64,000 bases of DNA from Syngnathus acus (GCF_901709675.1 NC_051098.1:8805000-8868999); one strand, 5' to 3'. Counted from the first letter of the stretch, positions 13,601-26,109 are shown. Made by a program: numbers and translations. Notes: generated from the letters alone by a model not told the origin.

Positions 13601-16600
13601 TTCTTGTTGTTTCTTCTCTCTCTGTCAGACTCGTCCTCTTCTCCCGTGCTGGGGGAGGCCATTCCGGTGTCCAGACCATCGCCTGGAACGGGACAAAGCA
13701 TTGTGTAAGCTGCTGCTGTGTAAAAACAAACTAATGCCAACAACCCTCGAACACTAAGAATTTGTGTAGCAGGGCACCTGTATCGCTACAATTGTCCCCT
13801 GTGCTGTGTGAGGGCAGACCACAGGTGCCCGGGGTTCCCAACGAGGGCGGCACATTCATCCGGCTCTCGTAACCATGATGCATTCTGTGGAGACAGAGGG
13901 AGAGAACAAGGGTGAAAAGAGTGAGTCATAAAACCTTGAGCCATTAGACAGACATATCTGGTTTTGCGTCATAGCTCACCTGTTCCGACAGACTGGTGCA
14001 GGATCCGTTAAAGTCCTCCATGTCGGACTTGGAGCCTCCCTCCCGTTCATCCAGGACCAAGTCCGTGGGCATTTTGCCCTTCAGGCAGGTGATGTAACGG
14101 TGGCAGAAATTATCACATAGGTCATGCACCTAGGAGAAAGAAGACATGATCATTTTCAGGTGAACATTTCACTTCATTTATGTTCTCGAGTGCCAGCCTT
14201 TGTTCGACTTCCTGGAGAAAACGCGGCTAAACACACACAAACAAGCTCGCCTATGCAGGCAATTATTTGGCGAGCCAAGCTACAAAGACTCGTGCCGCCC
14301 CGTTCGTCATCAAAATGTAACGCATAATAGCAGGTGCCCGTGGTGATTATCTCACTTGCGAAATCTGTGTTGTTCGGCGACATATAGAAAGATAGGTTAC
14401 TGCTTGTTAGTCCCTTCTCTAGGCATTAGAGCCTTTTCCCTTTGGAATTTCTCAAGACGGTTGGGGAAGGGGGGGGAATTAGTCACAGCGAGTCACAGGT
14501 AGGTCATCATTTTTCGGTTACCAGTTTTAATCCCCCAAAAGGAGCGTTCAAGCAGTTGCTGCTGTCTACTAGTGTGGACTGAATGGGCGGCAATGACAGG
14601 GAGATGCCGCTATTTGGAGGGTAATGGCTCGCAACAACAGTGGGGAAAAAATTAATTGGTTAATTTGTGGAATGGTGAACCTATTTCAACATTTTGAATG
14701 ATTGAATATGAAGTGAACAAATGAGTTAATCAAAAAACATTTTTGTCCTGATTGATCTGATTCATTGATTGGGCTCAATAAAAACAGTATTGGAACTGTT
14801 TGCATTATTTATGTATTTTAAAACAAAAATGTTTGCTCTCCACTTATCTTAAACGAACAATGGATCATCAACCAACCTTTTCTAACTCCAGTAAATGAAA
14901 GCGAAGAACTTGTATTGCTTGAATCATCTATGGAGAAAAGAAAGCTGATTATAGGTTCAACATATCATGACTACGTCTCCAAAAACATTTGACGTATCTT
15001 ACCAAGTTGTCCAGTTCCGGATTGGAAGAAAATATTGGTTTCTCTGAACGAATCTGCAAAACAAAGCCTCAAAATTAGTCACGCTTTTTCTGTCATTGGC
15101 TCTCATAGCTGTCTCTCACCTGTTTAGCAAAAGCAGCAATGTCATCATTGAAGGATTCCGAGGAGCACACGTCGCTGTGACTTGTCATGCCAGGGAGGTG
15201 GGATGTGGCTGACAGGGAGGCGGAGTCTCGGGGAGAGCAGGTGGCAAGCTCACATTTTTCAAAAACTAAGGCCAGCAATGGGAACAATGGGTGACTGCGC
15301 ACACACACAGGGGCAAACAGTTAACATACTTCACATAAACACAGTGACAGTTGACACACGGTGTGAACGCCAAACATTCACAAGAGGTTTAAGATGTCAT
15401 TTTATAGCACAGAATTTCTGAACGTGACAGCTGTAAACGTCGTGCAGGCTGAATGTTAATGTGCTTCACGTGTTGGGAACGCACCCATAGATCTGGTCCT
15501 TGTGGTGTTTGAGGGAGTCGGGGATGGCGGCTCCGTACTGAGGGGTTGGAAGTGTTCTGACATCATCCCCGTACACCCCCATTGACATGCCCTCCGTCCC
15601 CGAGTAGTGCACCAGGTCTTCATACTAGCAGGCAAAAGAAGACAAATATGAGACACTCATGAACATTTAGCGTATTTTTATAGTAGTGGTAGAAAGGTTC
15701 TTTTTTTTAATTAAGGGCTTTTTTATTGAAATGCATACAGTGCAAAAGTCTAAGGCCACCACTCACTTTTTAAACTATACTGTCATCATAATAAAAGAGT
15801 AGAAGAGTAGAGGGTTCCATTCAATTTTGCGCATAAGGAAACTTGCTCTGTGTTACATATAAGAAATGAATGCACATTTTTCAGGGGAGGTCACGCTAAT
15901 TGTCAATTTAACTTGAGAATGTTATTCTATTTTTGTGTGTTTTGCAAACAAGAAAATTGCATGTGGTTATTTAAACCTGTCAACAATACACATCAATAAT
16001 ATCTTGGAATGACAAATGTAGTCTATTCCTCTACTATGTAAATTATTATTTTAATGCCGTTTGTATTTGCTTGTACAAGACCGAAAGTGATTAGTCAATA
16101 TTCAGGCATAGATATGGAAGTGTGGTACACGTTAAATCTGCCCTGTTTTCGTCTCAAACGTCATGTTGTCTATAAGAAAAATGTCTATCACAAACACAAA
16201 CTACCATTCCAGGCAATGAGCAAAATAAAGCTTTATACTTTTTTTTTTAACAAATCAATAATATTTTTTTTCCATCCACTTAACAGGAAGGCAAACGCTG
16301 CACTAATAAAATCTAAGTTTACCAAAGAACTCATGCAATGAAATACCCGCTACTCTGTGTAACCCTCAGGAAGCCCCCAATAGACTTTTGAGAATGCGAC
16401 GAGACAACAGAGAGGTTCAGGATCTAAAAAGTGAGGCTTTATAGCAGACTTGATTGGCCATGCAAAAACAGCCCTCATAACCCGCTGTGACTGCCTCACT
16501 GGGGTTTGAAATCATGCCCTGAAAATTTGTGGGAATTGTGTGTGCCCATCATAGACACACACACACACATTCTCACACAAAGCATCCCCTTAGCAGCACT

Positions 16601-19303
16601 TGCACATCAAGCATCATCAATATACCGTACATGTGCTCGGCTCCCTTGCTCCAGCCTCTCATCCTCCTTCTCTGCGTTAGTGAGCTCATTTGTGCTCCAC
16701 TGCAGCTTCCCTCTCTAAGGCTGCACAGGTCAGCACATCTACTTTCCTTCCTGCTGGATTAAAGGGACTCCTGTCGTGGTCCCGTAGGGCACAACACCAA
16801 CAGACAGCATCTGCTCCGTTGGCCTCAACACCTTCTTCTATACTTCAGTGTTATTTTAAACGCGCCGTAAAAGTTATGATCTGCTTCGTGTAGTTTATGT
16901 CTATGATGGATTATTCCCTGTGGCCGGCCACAAAGGTTATGATTTACCACAGAAGTGTGTGACTTTGCACACTGTGGTTGTAGCGGGTACAGCGAGGGCA
17001 GTGATCCCCTTACCTATATTAAAAAATATAGAACATTGCCTGTCCATCCATTATCTGTGCCACTAACCCTGCCAGCCAGTCGCAGGGCATTGACAATAGA
17101 TGTTTTAAATAAATAAATAGACAGATAGATAAATAAATAGATAAATAGACAAATAAAAAATTGATAGACAAATAGACAAATAAATAAATAAATGGATAAA
17201 TAGACAAATAAATAAATAAATATGCTAAGAGTCTTTTTTTTGTCGTCATCTGTAGCTGGCTCAAACAATAAAACAGACTATAACACTCACCAGCGACAAC
17301 ATATGTACATGTGTGGTAAAAAAAAATAAAAATACTGACGCTGTCAGAAACCGACTGATGACGGTGGTTTTTATAAATGTAGGCGTTTAGGACTGGATTG
17401 CATAATACACAGAGGTCTTTACAATATGTTGGTAATCTTAATCAGACCGCCAATATATTAGGAGCAGCTCTCTGTAGAATGCAAGAATTTTCAGTGTCAC
17501 TTCAAACTACAAGCGCTGCAAGAAATGCATGTAAATTAATATATCTCTTGCAGTGTCAATCAAAACTGAGCTGGGTTGTTTTCAAGGGTAGACTTTTTGA
17601 TAGCCCTTGAATTGGATCCTAGCAGATTATGCAACTGGTCATAATGGTAAATATGGCCTTAAATTCTTTTCGTGACCATTTCTGCAGGTTCCACATTTGC
17701 CATATTGCATGACTTCACCGGTCCATCTGGACGTCACCCAAAATAAAGTCCACTTTGGGAACCAGTGCACTGTCCTAAACGGCTGATCAAATTGGTTCGT
17801 TTCATCGTCCCATATGGCCACCGGGATCACAGAAAGCACCTGCTCTGAGGCCCTGGTCCGAGACACCTTCTAGTTTTATGGAGGTTGGCTATTAACACAA
17901 TCACCGCTATCGGATTGCGCCTCTCTTTTACGCATGACCCCGATCGGGTTTCGGTGCGTCAAGCGGATCAAAGCGCAAAGCTCGAGATGACAAATTCCGT
18001 GAATTTCCCCCTTTTTAAGTCGCAGAGCTGACAAATGGGATACAAAAGGCAAGACAGCATTTTCATTGCGAGATGTAATTGTGTTATTTTAACAGATAAT
18101 GGGGCTCTATAAGATTCAGCCGGCGGCGGATGGAATCCGCTGTAATTCTATCTCAGAGAACTTTGTTTTTATTCAACATGAACACTTTGTTTAGCTTAAA
18201 CGCTTAAATAAAAGCAACTTATTTTGTTTGCTGCAAACAAAGAAGAAATTATGTGTCTATAAATTCTAAACTAGGAATGGCTTCTGGAATTGAAACGTTT
18301 TTACAATGATGTGCTTTTTCAGAAAAACAGCAATGCTTTGATGCATTTGCAATTACGTCGAATTTTGGGTGAACATTTTTGTCAACTTTTCAGGCGTTTT
18401 CATTCGGCTACTTCTCATTTTAAAAGTTGTTGAATAGTAATGCCTCGGAGTTAAACGAATGAACAATTATTGAAATTCATACATGTCAAGAATTCTAAAA
18501 GCTTCTTATGTTTCAGAAAATTAGGATGGGTTGTTCCAAAAGACAACAACAGAAGTTTTCAAAAATTATACAATTCTTTAAAAAAAAAAACACAGACTAC
18601 CAATTTTTAAATTTCTACATAATAAAATGATTTTCTGAAGAAGTGGCAAAGGGACTAAAAATAAAGGTTGCTATTGGACTCTGGTGGTCATCTTGACCTT
18701 AACTAATGATGTTCAATGACAGCAAAACCAACAGCAGTTTACAAAGTAGCTCACACTTGCTTATAAAAAATTTTTGAATGTCCAGTGTGTGTGCGTGCGT
18801 GCATGCGTGTGTCCATCTCTAATTGCTCCCCTCCTCAGTGAGGTCTCAGCCTGCAGCCTCACTTCTCCTGCTCCATGCCTCTGAATCAGTGTAGCAAAAA
18901 AAGTGACCTACTTACCGAGTTGAACAGCCGCCCCGCTCTCCTCCTTTAATGACCCACACTATCTAACCCCTGTGTGCATTTCGCATAGTTGCTCAACCAA
19001 CATTGTATTTTCACAAAGGGGAAAACATCCAACATAACCAACTGCATCCTCACAACCTTAAAAGTTCAACTATGGTTTGCTATCATAATGTTTTATCATA
19101 ACACCCGAAAGCCAAATTTGTAGTTGCTTCGGTCAGCACACCTCAGGTTCACTGGGCCTTTAAATACTGTAGTAGGAATTACATTCTAATGAAGTTTTCA
19201 CATGCAGCCATTTCCAATGTTGGTGCAGCTCACTGAACATGAGTAAATGAAATAAAAACACACACAGTAGTGAGTGAGAGCATGGACATACCCTCTTCTC
19301 CAT
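10652..19303 (-). CDS. meis3: Homeobox protein Meis3 (TALE class)
   Basis: Twelve coding exons on the minus strand: 19303-19292 (ATG, MEKR), 15624-15485, 15294-15120, 15053-15003, 14927-14877, 14129-13980, 13884-13778, 13682-13537, 12886-12810, 11916-11858, 11770-11684, 10851-10652 (TAG), about 417 aa. The Meis N-terminal PBX-binding region spans exons 3-6 ([53 protein letters not shown]). The TALE homeodomain is in exons 8-10, with [20 protein letters not shown], the HPYPSEEQ three-residue loop extension and the recognition helix NNWFINARRR. Meis3 is favoured over Meis1/2 by [25 protein letters not shown] and ERR-NKKRGIF. The long C-terminus ending LDIHAH resembles the Meis1b tail, unlike the short human MEIS3 end as I recall it. 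Exons join in phase except exon 7, where the frame breaks (see separate entry). Family role: DNA-binding partner of Pbx and Hox proteins in hindbrain patterning. Confidence 0.93.
13050..13500. other. meis3 intron segment of conserved-element character
   Basis: Outside a short CA tract (about 13173-13224), this intron stretch between the two homeodomain-encoding exons is complex, repeat-free sequence with homeodomain-type cores (ctaattacc, gacaattactc, tttaatttaac). Meis genes are known for conserved intronic elements, but conservation cannot be judged here. Confidence 0.25.
13173..13224. repeat. (AC)n microsatellite, interrupted
   Basis: Two AC tracts split by atatgcatca, within a meis3 intron. 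Confidence 0.9.
13778..13884 (-). other. meis3: meis3 exon 7 with apparent frame break
   Basis: The preceding exon ends on a complete codon (SEQ), so this exon should be read from its first base. That frame opens [10 protein letters not shown], matching the Meis3 N-x-x-W-x-R-D pattern, but soon hits TAG. The matching 3' half ([16 protein letters not shown], then in phase with the next exon) lies in another frame. One extra base, or two missing, near ttggg/gccgccc in the middle of the exon explains it. An internal acceptor (after ttacgag) would also restore phase, but it has no pyrimidine tract. Confidence 0.7.
15725..15775. mobile_element. Fragment resembling a Tc1/mariner terminal repeat
   Basis: The motif acagtgcaaaagtctaaggccacc is of the kind that forms ends of teleost Tc1-like elements. 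No matching second end or transposase remnant was seen in meis3 intron 1, so this is only a possible solitary relic. Confidence 0.3.
17104..17222. repeat. AT-rich minisatellite (aaataaatagacaaat)n
   Basis: A degenerate tetranucleotide-type array of aaat, agac and agat words over about 120 bp in meis3 intron 1. It follows an ATGG-repeat fragment in reverse orientation (about 17037-17090). Confidence 0.85.
17640..18180. promoter_or_regulatory. Candidate enhancer in meis3 intron 1
   Basis: About 540 bp of complex, non-repetitive DNA differs from its AT-rich, microsatellite-rich surroundings. It contains several Meis/TGIF-type TGACA cores (gatgacaaattcc near 17990, gagctgacaaatggg near 18028), gatcaaattggt and gtaattgtg. 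No reading frame is convincing. Regulatory function is inference from composition and position in a developmental gene's first intron. Confidence 0.35.
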
Positions 19304-20080
19304 GCGACTCGCCAGTCGGTCCTTCCCCAAGATGATGATGCACTGCCGGGCTACAGTCCAGCAGTCTCAGCCTCCGTGCCCTGGTAGAAATTGAACACAC
19401 TTTTCAGTGTTTACAATGAGACATTCAGTAGCAGATCGTGTGCTTTGCAGTCACTGCATTTGCATTTTATAGCAGTTACGAAGAAAGATGGCATTTTGAG
19501 CTCGTAAATAAAGACATATAGCATCCAGAGGGGGTTCACAATGTGCACAGTGGCAATAAACGATTCTATAGCCTAAATGCTATAAAAGGCTACTACAGGA
19601 GAATGCACTAAAAATTATAGCAATATATTAAATATCCCACCTAAACGAAAATATCTCCTAGTAGTGTTCGAGTCGTGTTTTAAGTCCAGAGAGCAGCGGC
19701 TGCTTGTAGATCCTCGCCTCCGCCTGGTGCGCCTCTCGCTCCGGCTACAAGCGGATCGGGATGCTCGCTGCTGTCGGGAAGAAGGGAAGGGTCCAAAAGA
19801 GACGGGGAGCTTCCAAAGATAGTGTCCGCGCAGCGTGCGACGACAGGCTGCAAAATGTCACGGGTGGCAATGAGCGATTGTGTTTTCAGTCTCAAGAAGA
19901 GAGGAAGGAGGAGGAGGAGGAGGAGGAGGCGTGATGATGGTGGCGGTGTGCGGGAAGGTTTTGGAGGGTCAATACGCGACGGGGTCTCTTGCTCCCCCTC
20001 TCCTCCAATCCCTCCGCCTCTTCCTCTCCCTGGTTTACTCCTCCTGCTTATCACGCCAGAGAAGACCCCACACTCGTTTT
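19292..20080 (-). promoter_or_regulatory. meis3: meis3 5' UTR and promoter region
   Basis: The first coding exon (ATG at 19303-19301, only four codons before a GTATGT donor) follows a 5' untranslated stretch. About 400-700 bp upstream lies the most CpG- and GC-rich DNA of this half of the window (19690-20040), with a GGA/CCT purine-pyrimidine asymmetric stretch (19905-19930). This is the likely CpG-island promoter. Exact start sites and any untranslated first exon could not be placed. Confidence 0.5.
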
Positions 20081-20119
20081 CTTTTCTTTTTTTTTTAAAT
20101 GGCGTCCTCTACAAAATAA

Positions 20120-20450
20120 CTCCTTTCTTGTAAACCTTGCGCCATGACGCATGCTCACTTTAACATGAGAGATGCAGTTAAGATGCTTTAATTATTTTTC
20201 TTAATGAATGATGCATGCATCACATTAAAAAATGATGCAATCTGACATGTTTTTTGTGCTCGAGGGTCTTTAGTTTAAAGGCTAATTAAGGAGCTAATTG
20301 CGATAAAGGTTGCCGTGCATCGTATGTCATAAATAAAGTTAGAGTGTGCTCCGTGACGTGGAATTTAACGGCCGATAATAGCTTTCAAAGTGTTTTATTG
20401 TCCGCATATATTCTGAAGTGAACAGCCTTGTGACTCAGCCCAAAGTCGCC
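20120..20450. promoter_or_regulatory. Candidate conserved element upstream of meis3
   Basis: A repeat-free block with dense homeodomain-type sites: tttaattattttt, the near-direct pair ggctaattaaggagctaattgcg (about 20281-20303), and atgatgcatgcatcac. Such clustering is typical of vertebrate developmental enhancers. Function is inferred only. Confidence 0.4.
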
Positions 20451-21231
20451 AGCTACTCCCCCCTTAATGGTGTGAATGTTTTATGTTCATTTAAAACAGG
20501 GAAAAAAAAAAAAAAGATCTCACCCACGTGGTTAAAAAATGGTCTTGTGTTGTTAATGACACGTCAGTAACATAATAATTATTCAAAACGTCCCTCTTTG
20601 CTGGGTCCCGCTGCGAGGGGCCAACAGGCTGCTGCACTTCAATCGGCGGCCCGTCCAGAAGCTCCATGGGCGGCACGGAGCTCGAGCGTGCATGTGGCCG
20701 CTTTTTGAGAACCCGAAAGGTTCTTAGCTCTGCATGGTGCTGGTTTTCCTGGGGGGGGTTGATCACAGCCCCCCGACCCCTCCTACACGGAGGTGATGAA
20801 AAGTTAACATTGAAGCAAAAGGATTAACCCAATCCCAATCTGCTCGAGGTTCGAGTGCGATGCGTTTGAAATTTCAAGGCACCTTCATGTTTTTCGTCCT
20901 GTCTTTCTATCTGTTCCTAGAAAATCGTTATTTCCAGTTTGAGTAACAATGTAGATCACTTTAATTAACATCTCAAGCACTCAAAAGTAAAGAGTATTTT
21001 TTTTTCCCCATCACATCCGTGCGTGTGGGACAACACTTCCTTTTACATGTTAATGAGACATTTGTTGAGAAGTTTGTGCTGAAAGTTAAAACGCGACACC
21101 AACGTCAATTTAAGTTGATGTTTCATCAATCAAATTAATGGTGTGAGAAACATTAAACAAATAACAGGTATTAGTTTATTCTGGACACTACGCCTATTTT
21201 TTGAGATTATTACTTCACATATGATAATGTT

Positions 21232-21654
21232 GCGGGCCACCCATGGTTTCCCTCAAATTTTCATTATGACTGTAAAAACATGCAAATGTATGAATAAAAC
21301 AACCAGTTGATGGATAGTTTATAAATCATAAATCAATTCAAAGTTTGTTCAACCATTGTTTAATTTATTTTTAATAAAATGGGGTTTTGCTGACTGCTAA
21401 ACCATGCAAATGTAACCATAAAACAACCAATTGATGGCTAGTTTATAAATCATGAATCAATTTAAAGTTTGTTCAACCTTTGTCGAATTTATCTTTTAAA
21501 AAATGGGGTTGGTTTAAAAAAATGCTTGCAATATCCTCAAACCAGTCAAAGTGAAAAGACCTTGCAATGGACAGCAACTTGATTTGCTTTAGTGGGCCAC
21601 ATAAAATAATGTAGCTGGCCAGATGTGGCACCCAGGCCTTGAGTTTGACACCTG
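21232..21654 (+). mobile_element. hAT-like non-autonomous element, 5'-truncated, with internal tandem duplication
   Basis: The segment ends with gggccttgagtttgacacctg and has the internal gggccacataaaat motif of the same family as the complete copy at 35149-35466. Inside, a 124-bp segment (from catgcaaatg at 21279 and again at 21403) is duplicated in tandem with modest divergence. Confidence 0.7.
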
Positions 21655-22439
21655 CTCTTTAGTGTCACATGAGTGTTTATTCAACAATGTTGAATATTGT
21701 GGTTGCAGTTTGCAATGGTTGTAGTTTGCACTACATCAGATATGTTGCTAATAATTTGGTTCTATAGCTTGTTCAGTTGAGAAGGTGAAACTGTTACACC
21801 GTTTCAAAGTAGAAGTACAAAACAAACAAACAAATCCTTGGCATTGAATTGAGAAATGTTGACTTTGTAAAGGCGATAATATATATATTTGTGCGAGTGT
21901 ATATAACAATTTTGTGATCATGCAATAAACTTGAGGAAATGTGGTTATATGATGTGCTATAGTACTGAAAAAAATGATCTAAATTGCTTCCTCAATTAAC
22001 ATTTTTAACGAAGCTCTAAATGAAATGCGACTTATTTGAAGTTAACCAAAATAATTTGTGTTTGTCAGTGCTGTCAAGTTTCTTGACATTAATTCGTGCT
22101 TGCGTTTTGATGTCAGTTCATTGCAATTGAAATGATGGACTGTTAGGCTAGTGTTGCTAAATATCATAACGATTTCAAACTCCTTTTTGAGCATGTGTCA
22201 TCGTAGACAGTTACTAAATACAGCCTATGAAGCTCCACGGTAAAAGTGTTGAAGTCACACTGAAAGTGTGAAAATAAGAGAAAATAGTTTGTGTGTGTGT
22301 GTGTGCGTGCCTGCATGTGTGCACATGTGATGAATGCTAATACAAGAATTAATGTATTTCATTTGATCCTGGATGTAATGATAAGATTTCAACCTGTGTT
22401 GACATCGTTACTGAGAGGATATTATTGTGCCGTCTGACT

Positions 22440-24540
22440 CAGTTGACAGAAATCAAGAGATGTGAAGGCAAAGCCAAGCAGCTCAAGAAATGTGTGTTTA
22501 GTCTTAGGAGACTGAGCAACAGAAGAGCTAGCCTGCAAGGCCACCCAGCCTACTTGACTTGGGTGACTCGGCCATTAAGAAAATATGGCTGCCGTGACCT
22601 TTGGAAAACCTTGCACGAGTACCCAGAACATCAGAGAACTGTGACCCTCCACCACGTGCATGAGTGGGAGTAGAGGTGAGTGCAGAAAGAGAAGATGAGG
22701 GGAAAAAGTTAAGGCGGGGGGCAGGGGGGGTTACACAGAGTGCATTTTTATGAGCCTGCGCCTCTCTAGTTTCTGGGTCATCTGGCTGCACGGGCATAAA
22801 TTTGGAGGCCCTACTTTGCTTGGCCTTCCACGTTTTCCGCACTCTTATCCAGGGCGGCTTGTTTGCAAACTTTTCCTCCAGAGTTGGCTTTGCTCCTTAC
22901 GATGTAAGCCATTTCTCTTTCTTTATTTCTCCACTTTTTGGAGTATTGACCTTCTCCTCCACCATCTTTCCTTGCAGTCCCCCTCTCCATCTCTTTTTGT
23001 TTATAGTAAGGCAACACTACTTCTCTCCCTTCTGTTATTTTCTTCATCTCCCAGCCCGCATCCCTGCCCGCCCGCTTATAGATGGAGATTAACTGGGGAG
23101 TGCAGCACCATCCGTCCTCATGACTGTTTGTTGTTAAGGAGATGGATGAAGGTTCCTTCTGCCAGCCCCACGCAGCCGCAATTACACCAGCCGCCATGAT
23201 GGATGGCGGCGAGGGAAAGGGCGGAGGGAGAGGAGGAGATGGAGAGCGGCTGATAGAGAGAGGGGCATCTATCACGCCCCTTAATCTACCTGTCAGTGCA
23301 CAGGCATGAGCGAGTGGAGGGGGTCGGCTTTACCCCGACTGCTGCTCTGAGGTGTGTTTCTTCTCCGTTACTCGATTTGTTCCGACTCATTTTCGAAGAC
23401 TCAAGGCTAAAAGGACTCAACTTATTAAATGTCTCTATGTGTAGAGGCAGTATTCATATACATTATGGAACACAAATTAATAGTTACGTCTACAGTTTTT
23501 ACTGGCTTTATATGCATGATTGTAGTGGAACTGTATATGAGAGGTATTTCAAATATTTAAATGAAATTCACATTTACATTCAAAATCAATATGTGGCTTG
23601 CACAGACAACAGGCAGGTAAAGCGCTATACCATCTGTGAGGTCATTTTAAACATACTGAAAGGAAGTTCCGGACCCTTGGAGACCCCACAAAATAGAAAA
23701 TGGATGGATGTCTTATATTTACACACTGACGATTCATTATTGCACAAGCTTAATGACAGCCAATAGGAGTGGAATATGCAGTGTTGGTCAACACCGCTGT
23801 AGAGTGCAACCGCTATAATAAACCTCCGTTAAATCAATATCTCACTGGCAGTATCAATCATAAATTACCATTTTTTAAACAGCTCTAAGTGTAATTTTTT
23901 TGTAAATTATCCACTCACACATTTGCACCTGAGCAGTTTTATTCTCATACCTGTTGATGCCATCAAAGAAACTGCCGGCGATGAACTACAGTGGAAAAAA
24001 TCTACATACAAATTATTGCCACAATGCTACAGAAACATTATGAAAAGCAATCAGGGGTCGCCTGCCCTCTGCTCCTCCACCCCCTCTCATCCTCATCTTC
24101 CTCCCTCATACCGCCTCATCTGTCCAGAGGAGTGAGAGATGGGATGGAGGGATTAATACTCTTCCGCCCAGCCAGCCCTGGGAATGATAGATGGACAGAT
24201 CCAGGAAGGGAACAGAGGAGGACAGGAAGATTAAAGGAGAGAAGTCTGAAGGTTCATAAATTCAAAGTCGGGGACCTGGCCCACATCACGCACTAATAAG
24301 ATCTGCAAGGAATCCATGATGTTGGAAAAAGGAGACAAAGGAGAAGAGAGAGAGATGGGGAGCAGTATAATAGCATTAGATATAATCTAATCATGGCAAT
24401 AAGATGTGAATGGATAGCGGTGATTATGTAGAAGAGAGACGGTGGCGCCTTGATGAAGCTTGGAGGTGTGAGGAGAGAACATCGGGCCTGGCCTTTTGCC
24501 TCCCAAAAAATATTGCACTGCACCTTTGTTACACTTTTTG
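22440..24540. other. Gene-free interval, complex sequence
   Basis: The reading frames here (up to 156 codons) have no recognisable protein signature and cross repeat tails, for example the aatggatggatg at about 23698. Blocks at 23080-23290 (ggagattaactgggg, ggcatctatcacgcccc, ctacctgtcagtgcac) and 24180-24340 are repeat-free and could be conserved non-coding DNA belonging to the meis3 side. Confidence 0.35.
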
Positions 24541-24699
24541 TTTATTTCAGGTTTCCTCATTCCAATCAAGAGTGGCTTTACACATAAGTGCTGCTGTGCA
24601 CTTGTTGGTAGATGCACATAGTACATATTAGTTTTATATTATGGCAAGGGGGGGGGGGGTCAATGCGATGTTAAGCATCCACTGTAAGTGAATAAAGTG

Positions 24700-24965
24700 C
24701 AGTTGTGCGGACGTGACCTGACTCAGATGACATAAAGTGCTCGGTCACCGCCCTCCTCTCATCTAGGACCCCGCATGCTTCCCCCACTTCTAACCCCCGA
24801 GTCCACCGGGGCACATTTTTCATGGCCCAGCTGTCGGTGGGCCGTGATTGGTTGGCTCGGCAGACAGATAGCCGATAGGCTCTGATTAATAGTTGAGGCC
24901 CAAGAACTTCCTCATTGATCAACGGGACAGGCTGGAGGAGGAGGAGGAGGAAGGCTATGGTGGAA
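24700..24965. promoter_or_regulatory. Candidate enhancer block
   Basis: About 265 bp of balanced, repeat-free sequence between a poly-G run (about 24647-24659) and a purine tract. It contains gtgattggttggc (CCAAT/Pbx-like), ctgattaatagttgagg (homeodomain-type) and a caccg-rich stretch. No coding potential was seen. The regulatory reading is inference. Confidence 0.3.
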
Positions 24966-25345
24966 AGAGAAAAAGCATGCCTGTCGCTCTGCAAGTGCTG
25001 GCTGATAACCCGTGTCTGATAGCGTGCGTGTGCGTGTGTGCGTGCGTGTGTGCGTGTGTGTGCATGTGTGTGTGTGTGTATGTGCTTATTTACAAGTATA
25101 GATTAAGAGAAGTAAGAAACAGAATAAAATGGGAAAGTTGCTGATGTATTAAATTTTCGTCTGTCTTACATTGTGGTCAGGTGCCTGATAGCAGCTGGAT
25201 ATGAATAGGAGAGGAGCTGATCACACTCATCAGACACGCGCATGAAAGGACGACTTGACTATCTAATTTTCTTTGGCTTTCACTTGAAATACTAATTATT
25301 GTTTTTGTCAGGCATGATTGACAGAGCATGTTTTACTGTATCTTG

Positions 25346-25385
25346 GATTGTGTGTGCGTGCGTGCGTGCGTGCGTGCATGCGTGT
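25346..25385. repeat. (GTGC)n repeat
   Basis: A run of gtgcgtgcgtgc followed by a short TG tract, typical of the window's microsatellites. Confidence 0.85.
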
Positions 25386-25507
25386 TTGTGTGTGTCTATC
25401 TGTCCCTCCTGCTGCTCTGTCCAGCCTCCAGTTGATTGATGATCTCCGCTCCCACAGGGTCAGAAGGGTCGTGACCTCCCACTTTTGACCCCCTGCTGAG
25501 AGGGTTT

Positions 25508-25514
25508 TTCTCTC

Positions 25515-25566
<52 letters not shown>

Positions 25567-25584
25567 TCTCACACACACGCACAC

Positions 25585-25615
<31 letters not shown>
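25508..25615. repeat. (TC)n-(AC)n compound microsatellite
   Basis: About 60 bp of TC with TG interruptions runs directly into about 45 bp of AC. Confidence 0.95.
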
Positions 25616-25891
25616 GAAATGCACGCAAAAAACAGATGGCCTTATGACAACTGGCAGTCCTTCACCTTTCCCAGAGGAAAACTGCACATCCCAACATATA
25701 TAGATAGATACAGTCATTTTAAAATAATTGTTAAATCATTACATCACTGACTTTGATACCTTATACACATATACGTACATACATATTCAAATACAGTAAT
25801 CAAACGTTCATTGGAATTGGGCTTATGAAACCATATGATCAAACTGAGCTGCAATCGGATTACATTTTTTCAAGAGTTTCAACCACCCCAT

Positions 25892-25893
<2 letters not shown>

Positions 25894-25963
<70 letters not shown>
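25894..25963. repeat. (TA)n microsatellite
   Basis: 70 bp of pure TA. Confidence 0.98.
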
Positions 25964-25966
<3 letters not shown>

Positions 25967-26109
25967 GGACGAGTGGTCAGAGGAGATGAAATGGGGGGAA
26001 AAAAAATCTATTGTTTTTGTTATAAAGTCATTTTCCTTTTAATTTCAAAAGTTTTGTATCATTTTGAACCAAAATCGCTGAATTTTTATAGTTATTTTAA
26101 AACCGAAGA

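Noticed and set aside
19680-20054. 124-codon minus-strand frame upstream of meis3
   Set aside because: Composed of GC-rich, purine/pyrimidine-skewed promoter DNA (Leu/Pro/Gly runs); it does not splice into meis3 in a known way.
22811-23275. 154-codon minus-strand open frame
   Set aside because: Low-complexity Pro/Ser-rich start, no recognisable domain, no splice partners; it overlaps other equally open frames in GC-biased DNA.
23296-23766. 156-codon plus-strand open frame
   Set aside because: It runs through a fragment of the ATGG-tailed repeat and shows no protein signature.
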